NCBI GenBank assembly: GCA_019828595.1
Contig: JAHQRK010000014.1
Span: 186,001-250,000 of the forward strand
DNA length: 64,000 bases
Direction: 5' to 3'
Source: Aphanomyces cochlioides
Taxonomy: Eukaryota > Oomycota > Saprolegniomycetes > Saprolegniales > Verrucalvaceae
Shown one piece after another: positions 33,096 to 43,574 of the stretch. A model generated the notes under the pieces. The model worked only from the letters and a program-made list of their open reading frames with translations. It was not told the origin of the DNA and made no database searches. Numbering within the stretch: position 1 is the first letter of the stretch; each line of letters opens with the position of its first letter. Both the position numbers and the translations under genes were made by a program.

Positions 33096-34817
33096 ATGCG
33101 CATGGCCAGAGCGGTCGCCGCGGCCAGCTTGGCCCAGTTTATCCTCGCCGACGGCTACCGCAACGTGGTGTACTTCCCAGAATGGAGTGTCGAGACGAAT
33201 TTCACGTTGGAGTCGCTCGACTGGTCCGTCATCTCGCATATCAACTACGCCTACGCCGTGCCCCAAGCGGACGGCTCGCTCCACTTTGAAGACGAAACCG
33301 CGGCGTTCAAGACGTCGTACGATGGCGTTGACGGTGACTTGCGCGGCAGTTTTGGCCTCGCCAACAAACTCAAGAGACAGCATCGCCATGTCAAGGTTGG
33401 CATCTCCATTGGCAGCTCGAATGTCTTCAGCGAGATCGCAGCATCGTCGGATGCACGCGATGCGTTTGTCAAGAATGCCGTCGCGTTGATGCTCGACTTG
33501 GGCTTGGACTTTGTCGACATTGACTGGCAATTCCCAGCGACGCCTGACGAAATCGACAATTACATTCAACTGCTCAACGACCTTCGAGCCAAACTCAATG
33601 AGCTTGCGTTCAAGGCCGAGCTAACGATTGCCTCGGTTGGGTACCACGACGACTCGTGGGCTGCCAAGTTGGAATTGATCTGCAGCGCTGTGGACGCTGT
33701 CAATGTCATGGCGTACGACTACGCTGGAGCATGGAGCGCCGTGTCGGGCTTCCAGAGTAATCTCTACTCGGACGAGCGATCGACGTCGTCGGTGGCAGAC
33801 ATTGTTCAGTTCTATCTGGACAACAACTGCCCGTCCAAGAAGCTCGTCGTTGGCATTCCAGTCTACTCGCGCAAGTTTCAAGACACGGATGGATTGTACA
33901 AGCCATTCGACAAGGAGAGCACGGAACGAGATGGTTTCTCGCCGTACAAAGACCTTCCCATCGGCTTGGAACAGTTCGATGCGACCACAAAGAGTGCTTC
34001 CAGCTACGACGCAGGCAGCAAGACGCTCCAGACGTATGACAATCCACAATCTGTGGCGGAAAAGTCACATTTGTCAAGAGCCACAACTTAGCTGGCACGA
34101 TGTTTTGGCATGCCCAGCAAGACGCGCAAGCCGACGATCGGTCGTTGATCCATTCCGCCTTCCAAGCCATGGGCAAAGCCATCGACTCGTCTCTGAACAA
34201 TGTCAATTACCCCACGAGCATGTACGACAATGTCCGTCAAGGTTCCTACGGTGACGCGTATGGATGCCGCGACTACACCGTCGTCAAAGGCGACGACGTC
34301 AACAAGATTGTCCAAGCTCAGTGCTATCAACGCGGTGGATATTGCCATCCCGACGGTTTTCCAGTCGTCGTGAGCAACGTGTCGGGCGATAAATGTCCAT
34401 ACTGGATTGAATCGACCAAGTTGTTCAAGTCTGTTGTGCGCCGCCGCCGTCGTCCAAGTCTGCGATGTCCAGCAGCTCTACTCTAAAGAGTTTGAGCTCT
34501 CCTAGCAAGCTCCACGAAGTGATTGACGACGCTCTCGACTTGGACCGCTGGACACTTCACGCCGATACAAAATTGGTTCAACGACAAGCCAGTGCCGATT
34601 GTTTGCTAGCTCCAGCGCCTGACGTGTGTGTGTGAAAATCGCGACGTGCAATGCCGCCAACAAATTGCAAACATGGGCGTACGATGCATCCACGCTGCAA
34701 CTGAGTCATTCCTACTGGAGTGGGTATTGCCTTGATCAAGCTAGCCGCCTCTCCACATGCGGCCAAGGTGACAAACTCCAACGATTTACATTAGACGTCG
34801 TCGCGAACGAGTGGTGA
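33096..34817 (+). pseudogene. GH18 chitinase-LysM-lectin copy, broken
   Basis: From the ATG at 33096: signal-peptide-like start (MRMARAVAAASLAQFILA), then a GH18 domain parallel to the intact gene at 43575 (YRNVVYFPEWS, VKVGISIG, VNVMAYDYAGAW). The catalytic signature reads FVDIDWQF instead of the usual DxxDxDxE: the acid/base Glu is Gln. A one-base deletion near 34062 shifts the frame, and the rest continues in the next frame with a LysM-like Cys segment (CRDYTVVKGDDVNKIVQAQC). After a further break the sequence at about 34540-34817 reads as a beta-trefoil (R-type) lectin-like tail (LQTWAYDASTLQLSHSYWSG), which the intact gene lacks. Third-position bias is still gene-like, so decay is recent. 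Confidence 0.8.
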
Positions 34818-35258
34818 CGCGAGAGAGCGTAGCTGTTTGAATGCAAGTCTTGACGTGCGTGCGGGGTTGAAATTCATTCTTTCTCTGCCATCTCGGCGGC
34901 ATTCATGCCAGCGGTGCCAAATGCAAGCCCCAGTTGTGCGATGACTGCTAGCTTCGCACTTTGAATGCGATAGGTTTTGCGTGTTTCTCGCTCGCAACAG
35001 CGACTTCAATGGCCATCCGCGTTTCCGTCTCATCGTTTGAGATCTGCAACGTCCAAATCAAGCTAATCATGGCTAACCTTACCGTCGTTCGATTGCCTCA
35101 GGTATCACTCCGGTTCATTGATAAATCCACTTCGTCGGAGCTCAGATCGGACTTTGAGAGGGAGAAGATGCCTCGCTAACAATGGGCTAAAGCCCTGCGA
35201 CGATAACAAGTGAAACTCTGACGACCACAGAGAGTGGAGAGGATGAAATAGTTTACAA
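34818..35258. other. Intergenic
   Basis: No gene. A stretch near 35105-35160 (TCACTCCGGTTCATTGATAA) is a diverged repeat of 39737-39785, so the duplicated TPR/GH18 unit extends outside the genes. Confidence 0.35.
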
Positions 35259-37450
35259 TCACAAGAACCAGCATGTTTCGCAGCAGCGACCATTCAGATG
35301 GTCATCCATTGTCGTGCCGTCCATGTCGAATTTCGCAAGCCTCTCGCTCTCAGCGACTTGATTGTCATCGCAATAAGCTCGGTAGATCGCATGCTGTTGC
35401 TCGTACTCGACCCAATTGGACTTCTTGGCCAAGATGTGCAAGCGTTGCTCATGGAGATAACGCTGTGGTGGCTTCGTACTCACAATGGCATCCGCTCCAT
35501 GGTTGCAATATGCCGCTGGTTTGTTTAACTTTGTACAGGCGTGGCAGAAACGTAAGGCATGCGGCGGACACTGCGAGCATGCAAAGAGCTTGCCATGGAT
35601 CTCACGTCGACAGCCATGACAAGCCATCGATTCCTTCCATGAGTGATTGGACCATGAATGATTTGTCCACTCGGTGTCAACTAACTCGCTCTCAAACGCC
35701 ACAATCTCATCGAGATGTTCAAAGCAGCCCATCGTCATCTTGATGGTGAACATAGGAGGCAGCGAGCGTATATAATTCGGATGCGAGCGACCGTGCATTG
35801 CTGCTATGATGCCAAGAGCTTCCTTGTAGTACATCATGGCTTTGTCGTATTGACAGGTGCTCAAGTACACGAGGCCCAAGTAGCGCATGCCTACATGAAG
35901 GATTAGGACACAAAGCATTGCATCAGGAAGGTACACGTGGACTTGTCGTAGTGCTTGGACTGCTGACGCTTGAGACAATCGAGGAGAATCTGCTCTGCCG
36001 TGGCGTAATCCCCAACGAGTCGATAGGTATTCGCGAGATTGGCATAGATGGCAAGCGTTGTCGAGTCCAAGTGTACGCCTCAAGGACTCATATGAAGCTT
36101 TCATGTGAGGGAGTGCCGATGCAAAGTCTCCAAGGTGCAGGTAAGTGATAGCCAAGTTACTTTGCATTCGACGCGTGTCAGGATGGTCTTCGCCCTCGAC
36201 ACGCTTTTGGAGTTCAAAGCAGCGGAGACTCCGTTTCAGAGATTCTTTGAGTCTGTTTTGATTGTTCAGCTCCTCGCAGATTTCCGTCATGGTGCTTCGA
36301 ACCGACTGGTGCTCTTTACCCAAGACGTGACGCCGTCTTTTATAGCATCCCTTCAAGAGCACCAACGCGTCCAAGTTTTTGCCTTGTCTCGAGTATATGC
36401 TTCCGAGATTGTTCATCGTCGCCAATGTGTCTTCGTGGTCGATGGACAGCAGTCGCACCTGATGAGGTAGCACTTCGTCATATATGGCTTCGATCTCATC
36501 AAGAGGATGATTTAGCGCCAACTTTGCTCTCGCCAATTCTGCTAGCGCCTTCCACGTTTTAGAAATCTCGGCGGTAGTTCACATGGGCCATTTGGAATGC
36601 ATCCGCCGCATGTTTATATTCACTTGTGTCTAGCAATAGATTGCCTTTGACCATGATCCAGTCGGCATGGATCTTTGTCCAGGGAGCCGCGTCAATCTCG
36701 TGGTCGATTGAACGGAGCATCCACTTCTCCATCACGTCAAACACCATGCGATCCAATTGTGTAAAGCCAACTTCGTCGCGGATAAGGCGGAAAATATCGT
36801 CACGGTCAGATGGCACGGTCGTCTCGGATTTCTCGCCCTTGATCGTCGAGAGCATTTCATGGAACGCGCCACGGACTTGAATGTCTTGAATCAGCGACGC
36901 CTTCTGCGATCTCCCCATGGCAATCTCAAAGCGAGCATTCTCTACCACCGACGCATACACTTCAAAGACACACCAAGTTGGCTTGAGCGTGACTGGATCG
37001 TTCCATGGACTCATGACCATCACGACATTGCCAATCGCTCTCAGCGAGCTTCGGAAGACGCCATAACCAGTGCTCAAAGTCGTAGATCTGGTCTTGAATT
37101 GCATGCTGGTTGTTGCAAAAGGTACAAAACCACACGGCGAGCATCTCGTCAAGGTCATGCTCTTGAAAGAAATCCGTCAGCACGTCGACGACATCGAGGA
37201 AGAGATAGGACCATGCATGGCTGACAAACCACGTCGCTGGTTTGGCGTAGAGATGACCATCGGGTAGTTGACGAACATGTTCGACGAGCGACAGCTTGGT
37301 TGTTGCCGTGTACGGGAGAAGGAATTGACTGCACACCATGCGAGTCGTGAGTCCTTTAAACGCCTTCCGTCCACCATGTATCTTGATGAATCGCTTAAAG
37401 TAAGTCAGGGATAACCCAAGCGGCTTGGGAGTGTCTTGGCCGTCCTTCAT
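35259..37450 (-). pseudogene. TPR/zinc-finger protein, copy A (broken)
   Basis: N-terminal alpha/beta module (KPATWFVSHAWSY, VVMVMSPWNDPVTLKPTW, TWCVFEVYA) like the TIR-like domain fused to TPRs in stramenopile genomes. It is followed by kinesin-light-chain-type TPRs of about 42 residues (HEDTLATMNNLGSIYSRQG, HPDTRRMQSNLAITYLHLG) and a C-terminal Cys/His module (CHGCRREIHGKLFACSQCP, FCHACTKLNKPAAYC). Disruptions: a one-base shift in the N-terminal module near 37075, a stop after a small deletion near 36558, and another frameshift near 36050. A scaffold or sensing role is family inference only. Two blocks are nearly identical to copy B on the other strand. Confidence 0.75.
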
Positions 37451-37879
37451 CTTGGGCTTTCAATCAACAAATGACTCGTCCCTTCCATCTGCCACAAGAG
37501 TGGACTTTCACAGTCGTGCGCCAGTCGACCATCTGTGTCATCTCGAATGCGAATCCATGCGAAATCTTCATGCGGTGGTCACCTCGACCACATATTTATA
37601 TCCACCGCTTCACAGCGTACGAGGAAAGCCAGGAGCTTGAAGTGCGTTGTGAACTGGGCGTTTCACAACGCGGTCAATGGCGGTGATGGTCGGGATATTG
37701 AATACTCTCTCAGGAGCATCGTCAGCCTTGAACATTCTTCTAGTGCCCACAAGGCTACCAACGTACCATTCTTGTTGGGATCTTTGCCAAGTTTCTCAAG
37801 ACGCAGCGTAGATGCACTGTATTTGGTCGAGCAGAGCAGTTGAATCGTCCAACTCATCCATTGTCTTCTCGATTAGTTG

Positions 37880-38240
37880 TCGTCAATACTGTACTGAGTG
37901 TATTCCTACAAGAAATGGAAATTGCCTGGGCTGCTTTGAAAGCCTCGATGAGATTGCAGCATTTGAATGCGAACTGAGTGTCAACAACTCCACGGGTATG
38001 CCTTGCCCCTCTGCGAGGTTTGTGCAGATTTGAGCAAACCAGCTGTGGCATTTTGCCACCAAGGAGCTTGTGCCCTTGACGCTGACAGCAATATCTCCAC
38101 GAGCAAAGCTTGAAGATCTTCACGACGAAATCCAACTGGGTCGAGTACGGGCAACAAGACGGGATTTGCCAAATTCACGGCGATGAACACCACGTCCCCC
38201 CTGGCAGCGAGAGACTTGCAAAACACGAGAAGTAAGGGAA
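37880..38240 (+). pseudogene. TPR gene 3' fragment
   Basis: Degenerate copy of the C-terminal part of the TPR/zinc-finger gene. GCFESLDEIAAFECEL matches GCFEHLDEIAAFESEL of copy B, and further on are shifted traces of the Cys-rich module and of SNWVEYEQQ. Several stops are present. It is directly followed by the chitinase 3' fragment, repeating the TPR-chitinase order. Confidence 0.6.
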
Positions 38241-38270
38241 CTAGAGCATGTAGATCAAGACAAAAGACTG

Positions 38271-38828
38271 ATGGGAGAGCACGCGATGACCCAAGAAAAG
38301 TTTGACGCGACGACCAAGAGCGCTTACATCTACAACTCGGCGACGCGTACCCTCCACACGTATGACAATCCTCAGTCCGTGGCGGAGAAGGTCAAGTATG
38401 TCCAGAGTCATCACTTGGCCGGCACGATGTTTTGGGACGTTGCACAAGACGCGACGGGGGATCGCTCGCTTGTTCGCACTGCGTTCCACGCGTTGGGTGG
38501 ACAAGGCGCTCTCTTGGTCTCGAACAACAACTTGAACTATCCCACGAGTCAATACGACAACATTCGCCAAGGCTCTGCAACTCCGCCGCAATCGTCGACA
38601 ACCAAACCTGCGACCCCCACGACAACCAAGGGCAATGGCTGCACGTCGTACACTGTCAAGGACAACGACGACGTCTACACGATCATAGTCGCCCTCTGCA
38701 AGAACGAAGACGGATGCCAAGCCAACGGCTATCCCACAATCACGAGCGCGTCGGGGGAAAAGTGTCCGTACTGGATCAACACGGGCGATGCCCTCCAAGT
38801 ATGCTGCACGCAGCCAGCCAAATTGTAG
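38271..38828 (+). pseudogene. GH18 chitinase 3' fragment
   Basis: Bases 38290-38810 match 44443-44963 of the intact chitinase with one visible difference (GCC for GTC near 38791). It encodes the end of the GH18 barrel (LAGTMFWDVAQDATGD), the Thr/Pro linker and the LysM-like domain (CTSYTVKDNDDVYTIIVALC), but not the active site. The short open frame from 38271 is an accident of the breakpoint. The duplication is very recent or has been homogenised. Confidence 0.85.
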
Positions 38829-39070
38829 AGAATATTAGGAGGGAGATATCGTTGTAAGCAATCCCATCTCTATCTCCTTGCTGTCTTTGCTTCGAGGTTG
38901 TGGTATTGTTTGGAGGTCAGACGACGCGTCCAACAGTGCAAGTTGGGCTTGATCCCCCGACGTTATATCGAGCCAAGAAGGACAGCAAGACTCGCATGAG
39001 AGTCCAGGGGGTTGCCAAGAGTTGGAAGAGAGATAGATCGATTGTCGAACAAAGCCTTGTCGAGTTGTCT
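38829..39070. other. Intergenic between duplicated fragments
   Basis: No gene seen. Confidence 0.3.
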
Positions 39071-39300
39071 TTATGAACGCCGGTGTTGATGTGTGCTGTA
39101 AGTGGTAAGCCATGTATCTACCAGTGTCATCGAGCTCTCCGAGTTGGCGAACTTGTTGGACTTGGGACAACTTGGTCGTTTTCGTGTAGGGGAGAACGAA
39201 TCGAGTGCATACGACGCCAGTCGAGAGTCCGTCAAACGCGTCTCGTTGACCATGAATCTCGACGAATCGCTTGAAGCAAGCGATCAGCTAGATCACATCA
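39071..39300 (-). pseudogene. TPR gene 5' fragment 1
   Basis: Minus-strand translation in pieces reads FKRFVEIHGQRDAFDGL, VVCTRFVLPYTKTTKLSQVQ and VRQLGELDD, matching the N-terminus of copy A (FKRFIKIHGGRKAFKGLTT, FLLPYTATTKLSLVEHVRQL). It stops after about 70 residues. Confidence 0.55.
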
Positions 39301-39489
39301 CACTGGGTCATACCTCACATGGTTCCAAGAGTCAAGTTGAGGCCTTGTCTGCGGTCCAGGTGGAGGAGTCTCCCGCTGTTATGTACTTGGTTTTCAATGC
39401 AGTAAGTAGGCCAGCTCAAAGCTGTGCAAGCCTGACAGAATTGCAATGGAGACACTCATCAGGAAAGATGGTTGAACCTCGACGAGCGT

Positions 39490-39600
39490 TCATTGCCTAA
39501 CGCACACCACGAGTCGAGAATCCCTCAACCACCCCTTGTCCATCATGAAGCTCGATGAACCGCTTTGCATGAGCGAGGGTTCCACCAAGCGGCTTGATGC
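39490..39600 (-). pseudogene. TPR gene 5' fragment 2
   Basis: A further short N-terminal relic (AKRFIELHDGQG, then GFSTRGV) on the minus strand, similar to FKRFIKIHGGRKAFKGLTTR of copy A. It is short, so the call rests on about 25 residues. Confidence 0.4.
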
Positions 39601-40080
39601 TTCCACCGCTGTCGAGGTGACGGCCTTCATCGTCGAGACATGACTATGGGAAGCACATGAGCTGACAAATTGACAGAGCATTACCATGAGAGATTCGCTG
39701 TTTGGCAGATCTCCACGTCGTTGGGCTGCGCGAGTTATCACTCTGGTTCATCGCTCAAGATGGACTCAGAGCTCATATCGGTGTTTGAGATGAACATAAC
39801 GTCTTGATTTGTCTAAATGACCTTTTTATCTTGCCATTTGTATGGAATCTAGTTTTGTCAGTCAGTCGAACGACAATACTCTTGTTTTGTCTTTTGGTAG
39901 AGAGACTGGGCTTGTACAATAGTGGCATTAGTTGACAAATAGACATGCGTGAATTGGCACTGTATATTTTGGAATTTGTATACAATTACTCGTCTTTTGA
40001 CACTTTATGCCTTCCATATTGAAATTCTGTGGAATACTCTGGTTTTGTCATGGCACTGGCTCGCCAGTTGAGAATTTGCC
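39601..40080. other. Intergenic, promoter of COPI-associated gene
   Basis: No gene. AT-rich 3' part before the start at 40081; 39737-39785 is a diverged repeat of 35105-35160. Confidence 0.35.
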
Positions 40081-40662
40081 ATGGCCGGTGCAACGTCTAT
40101 TGCAGGGCCGCCGCCTCCTCGTCCAAGCATTGCGCAGCGCATTGCTGCCGTTCAAAACATGGAATTGCCGCGTTTGCTTCGGCTGATGCGTGTGGGGAAC
40201 ATGCTCTGCTGCATTTTCCAGATCATTGCGGGCATTGGCGGTGTGTTCAACTTGATTGCTCTCAATTTGACCGGTGCGCTGTTGTCGATCTATGTGATTC
40301 TCTTTGGCTTGCTCTTTCTCCTCTTTGAATGTCGCCTCAAGACCATGGAAACGCGCATCCGTACCAACTTTGGCTTCTTGTTCTCGTACAACGGCCGCGC
40401 AGGGTTCATCTTCTTCATTGGCTTTTTGGATTTCGGCGTCGGTTCCGCTATGGGCACGATCGCCGGCATTCTCATGTGCTTGAACGCGCTCTTCAACTTG
40501 TTTGTCATGCTCAAGCACCCTGAATTTGCTTCTGGCGCCGTAAGCAAGACTGCCGACCCCACTGCAACCTACGCGGACGGCAAACAAGTCGCCCAATCCT
40601 ACCTGCAATCGAACCCTCAAGTCGTGCTCCAAGCGTCGCAAATTGCCCTCTCGGGAAGATAA
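40081..40662 (+). CDS. COPI-associated membrane protein
   Basis: 193 residues, intron-less. A Pro-rich, basic N-terminus (GPPPPRPSIAQRIA) is followed by four membrane spans (about residues 42-60, 66-84, 100-120 and 124-145), with the conserved GFLFSYNGRAGFIFFIGFLD between the second and third. This fits the COPI_assoc/Tvp15 family of Golgi and vesicle membrane proteins involved in vesicle traffic. The C-terminal cytosolic tail is Ala/Gln-rich. It is intact and well-biased in codon use, and lies between the two opposing TPR pseudogenes, so it was probably the ancestral resident around which duplications accumulated. Confidence 0.75.
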   Translation: MAGATSIAGPPPPRPSIAQRIAAVQNMELPRLLRLMRVGNMLCCIFQIIAGIGGVFNLIALNLTGALLSIYVILFGLLFLLFECRLKTMETRIRTNFGFLFSYNGRAGFIFFIGFLDFGVGSAMGTIAGILMCLNALFNLFVMLKHPEFASGAVSKTADPTATYADGKQVAQSYLQSNPQVVLQASQIALSGR

Positions 40663-40935
40663 TGTATTTGCTTTAGCCTTTGTTTACGTAGCACCCCTTG
40701 TCAATGCGACGATCAACATCAGGAACTAGATGCCCCTCCAACAGATCCTGGTGCCTAATGCGTCGTCAGCAGACATAGCCGGAATGCAGGATATAGTACG
40801 AACGATAGAGATTCAGACAAGAAGGAGAGAGAAGCATTATGCATAGATGGTGTCAGTACAAGAGAACTCGGCTGCTAAGGTTAGAGGGAACCTCTTCGCA
40901 GTATCTCGGCGTGGCAGTTGGTCCAGGTATTGTTC
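40663..40935. other. Intergenic to duplication breakpoint
   Basis: No gene. At about 40935 sequence nearly identical to the inverted copy A begins abruptly. Confidence 0.4.
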
Positions 40936-42753
40936 TGACGGATTTCTTTCAAGAGCATGACCTTGACGAGATGCTCGCCGTGTGGTTTTGTACCTTTTGC
41001 AACAACCAGCATGCAATTCAAGACCAGATCTACGACTTTGAGCACTGGTTATGGCGTCTTCCGAAGCTCGCTGAGAGCGATTGGCAATGTCGTGATGGTC
41101 ATGAGTCCATGGAACGATCCAGTCACGCTCAAGCCAACTTGGTGTGTCTTTGAAGTGTATGCGTCGGTGGTAGAGAATGCTCGCTTTGAGATTGCCATGG
41201 GGAGATCGCAGAAGGCGTCGCTGATTCAAGACATTCAAGTCCGTGGCGCGTTCCATGAAATGCTCTCGACGATCAAGGGCGAGAAATCCGAGACGACCGT
41301 GCCATCTGACCGTGACGATATTTTCCGCCTTATCCGCGACGAAGTTGGCTTTACACAATTGGATCGCATGGTGTTTGACGTGATGGAGAAGTGGATGCTC
41401 CGTTCAATCGACCACGAGATTGACGCGGCTCCCACGACGGAGATCCAAGCCGACTGGATCATGGTCAAAGGCAATTTACTGCAAGACAAAGGCGAGTATG
41501 CTGACACGGCGGATGCATTCCAAACGGCCCATGAGATTTACCGTCGAGATTTTGGGGACGATTGTCCTGACACGTGGAAGGCGCTTGGAGAATTGGCGAG
41601 AGCAAAGTTGGCGCTAGATCATCCTCTCGATGAGATCGAGGCCATTCTGGAGGAAGTGCTGCGCCATGATATTCGCCTGCTGTCCAAAGACCACGAAGAC
41701 ACGTTGGCGTCAATGAACAATCTTGGAGGTATTTACTCGAGACAAGGAAAATACGACGTCGCGTTGCCGCTTTTGATGGAATGCTACGAGAGACGGCGTC
41801 ACGTCTTGGGCGAAGAGCATCAGTCCGTTCGAAACACCATGACGGAAATCAGCATCGTCCTGGACAACCAAAATCGACTCGACGAGTCGTTGGAGTGGAG
41901 TCTTCGCTGCTTTGAACTCCAAACGCGAGTATGCGGCGCGGACCATCCTGACACGCCTTGGAAACTTTACCTCGGCGCTTCCTCACCTGAAAGCAGCCCA
42001 TGAATCATCACGACGATCCCTCGGTCCAGTGCACTTGTTGACGCTCATGACGCAAGCAAACCTCGGAAACGCGTATCGCCTCGTTGGTGACCTCACGACC
42101 GCAGAAGAGATTCTCCTCGACAGTCTTGAGCACGATCAATCATCGCAGTTGGTAAAGTCAAGATGTAAGTCGTCATGCCAGGTTCACCCGTCATGTTTCG
42201 CACTACTAGGTTTGACCAACTTGGGCCTCTTGTGGTTGAGTACGACAAAGCAATGGCGTACTACGAGGAAGCTCTTGGCATCATAGCAGCAGCGCACGGT
42301 CGCACGAATCCAAGTTATGCACGCTCGCTGCCTCCCATGTTCACCATCAAGATGAAGATGGGCTGCTTTGAACATCTCGATGAAATCGCGGCGTTCGAAA
42401 GTGAGTTGGTCGACACCAAGTGGACGCAAGACTCATGGAAGGAATCGATGGCTTGTCATGGCTGTCGACGTGAGATCCATGGCAAGCTCTTTGCATGCTC
42501 GCAGTGTCCGCCGCATGCCTTACGTTTCTGCCACGCCTGTACAAAGTTAAACAAACCAGCGGCATATTGCAACCATGGAGCGGATGCCATTGTGAGTACG
42601 AAGCCACCACAGCGTTATCTCCATGAGCAACGCTTGCACATCTTGGCCAAGAAGTCCAATTGGGTCGAGTACGAGCAACAGCATGCGATCTACCGAGCTT
42701 ATTGCGATGACAATCACGTCCCGAGCAATGAGAGACTCACCCACCATGACTAA
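40936..42753 (+). pseudogene. TPR/zinc-finger protein, copy B (5'-truncated, broken)
   Basis: Starts within the N-terminal module (LTDFFQEHDLDEML), lacking about the first 85 residues of copy A. It shares copy A's one-base shift at the YDFEHW/YGVFRSS junction (near 41048). The frame then stays open from 41050 to 42003 with TPRs (HEDTLASMNNLGGIYSRQG). A deletion near 41955 shifts the frame again, and the C-terminal Cys/His module follows to 42753. Blocks 40935-41433 and about 42432-42714 are nearly identical to copy A while the middle differs, for example in the TPR linker and the NHSWSNHSW insert. Confidence 0.75.
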
Positions 42754-43574
42754 CCGCCATGCGTTGATCTCCCTTGTAGCCACGAGCGGTTGCTGGTCAC
42801 TAATTTGACTCCCTCGGTGGTCCGACTCGTTCCATGCTATCTTTGAGCATTCCTATAGCAGCATCATGCGGCCTTCCATTGTGTCGATGGCCAGAAAAGT
42901 AGTGCACCTCGTCTCTCCATTGTCAAGTGGCGCCTGTCGTCTTTGTCGTACGTCGCCTTGGAGTTGCTGCATTTTGACGCTTGGATCGTCTCGCGTGCAT
43001 TGCTTGCTCAAGCCTTCCGACGCATCCAATGCTGGAAGCCTCATGTGTGAGTTACAGCATGTCGAAATGTTGGTAGAGATCGAACTTGATGTGATACAGC
43101 CGAGTGTCTGCGGAACGATCTTTCGAGGCCACACATCGACTCTAGCGTCATAGGAAGCAACCCATGTCCAGCCACACCATTTCGATCCACTCGTGCGTGT
43201 CTCTACAAGCCAGTCCAACGATGGACACAGAGCGCGCGATTGTTCCATTCCAAACGACGTGTGGAATAAACATTCATGTTCCGCTGGTACCATCGCAAGA
43301 CGACAAAAGGCACAGAGCACCATCGGGGAATCACAAGACACGTTGAGCTAGTGCTCGTTTCACAGAGACATTCGCCAGCTTTGAATCCGGGACGTTTCGA
43401 TCTAGAGAGGTACGTACATGGACGCCATGGGTCTAGCTCCTCGTGTTTAGTTTCTTTCGGGAGTAAGTCACACTGGTGCTCCTTGTAGAAGCAGTGCTTG
43501 GACCTCTGATGGCGCGACCAACTGGCAATATGCACTGCAACCCTTCAAAGACTCATTCTTGAATTTACGACATC
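42754..43574. other. Intergenic, possible gene relic
   Basis: A minus frame of 162 codons (42853-43341) is Trp/Cys-rich (SLDWLVETRTSGSKWCGWTW) but starts and ends without context, and I recognise no family. No gene is called. The last 100 bases are the promoter of the intact chitinase. Confidence 0.4.

Noticed and set aside
42853..43341. 162-codon Trp/Cys-rich minus-strand gene
   Set aside because: No start context, splice continuation or recognisable domain; it may be a relic but cannot be supported.
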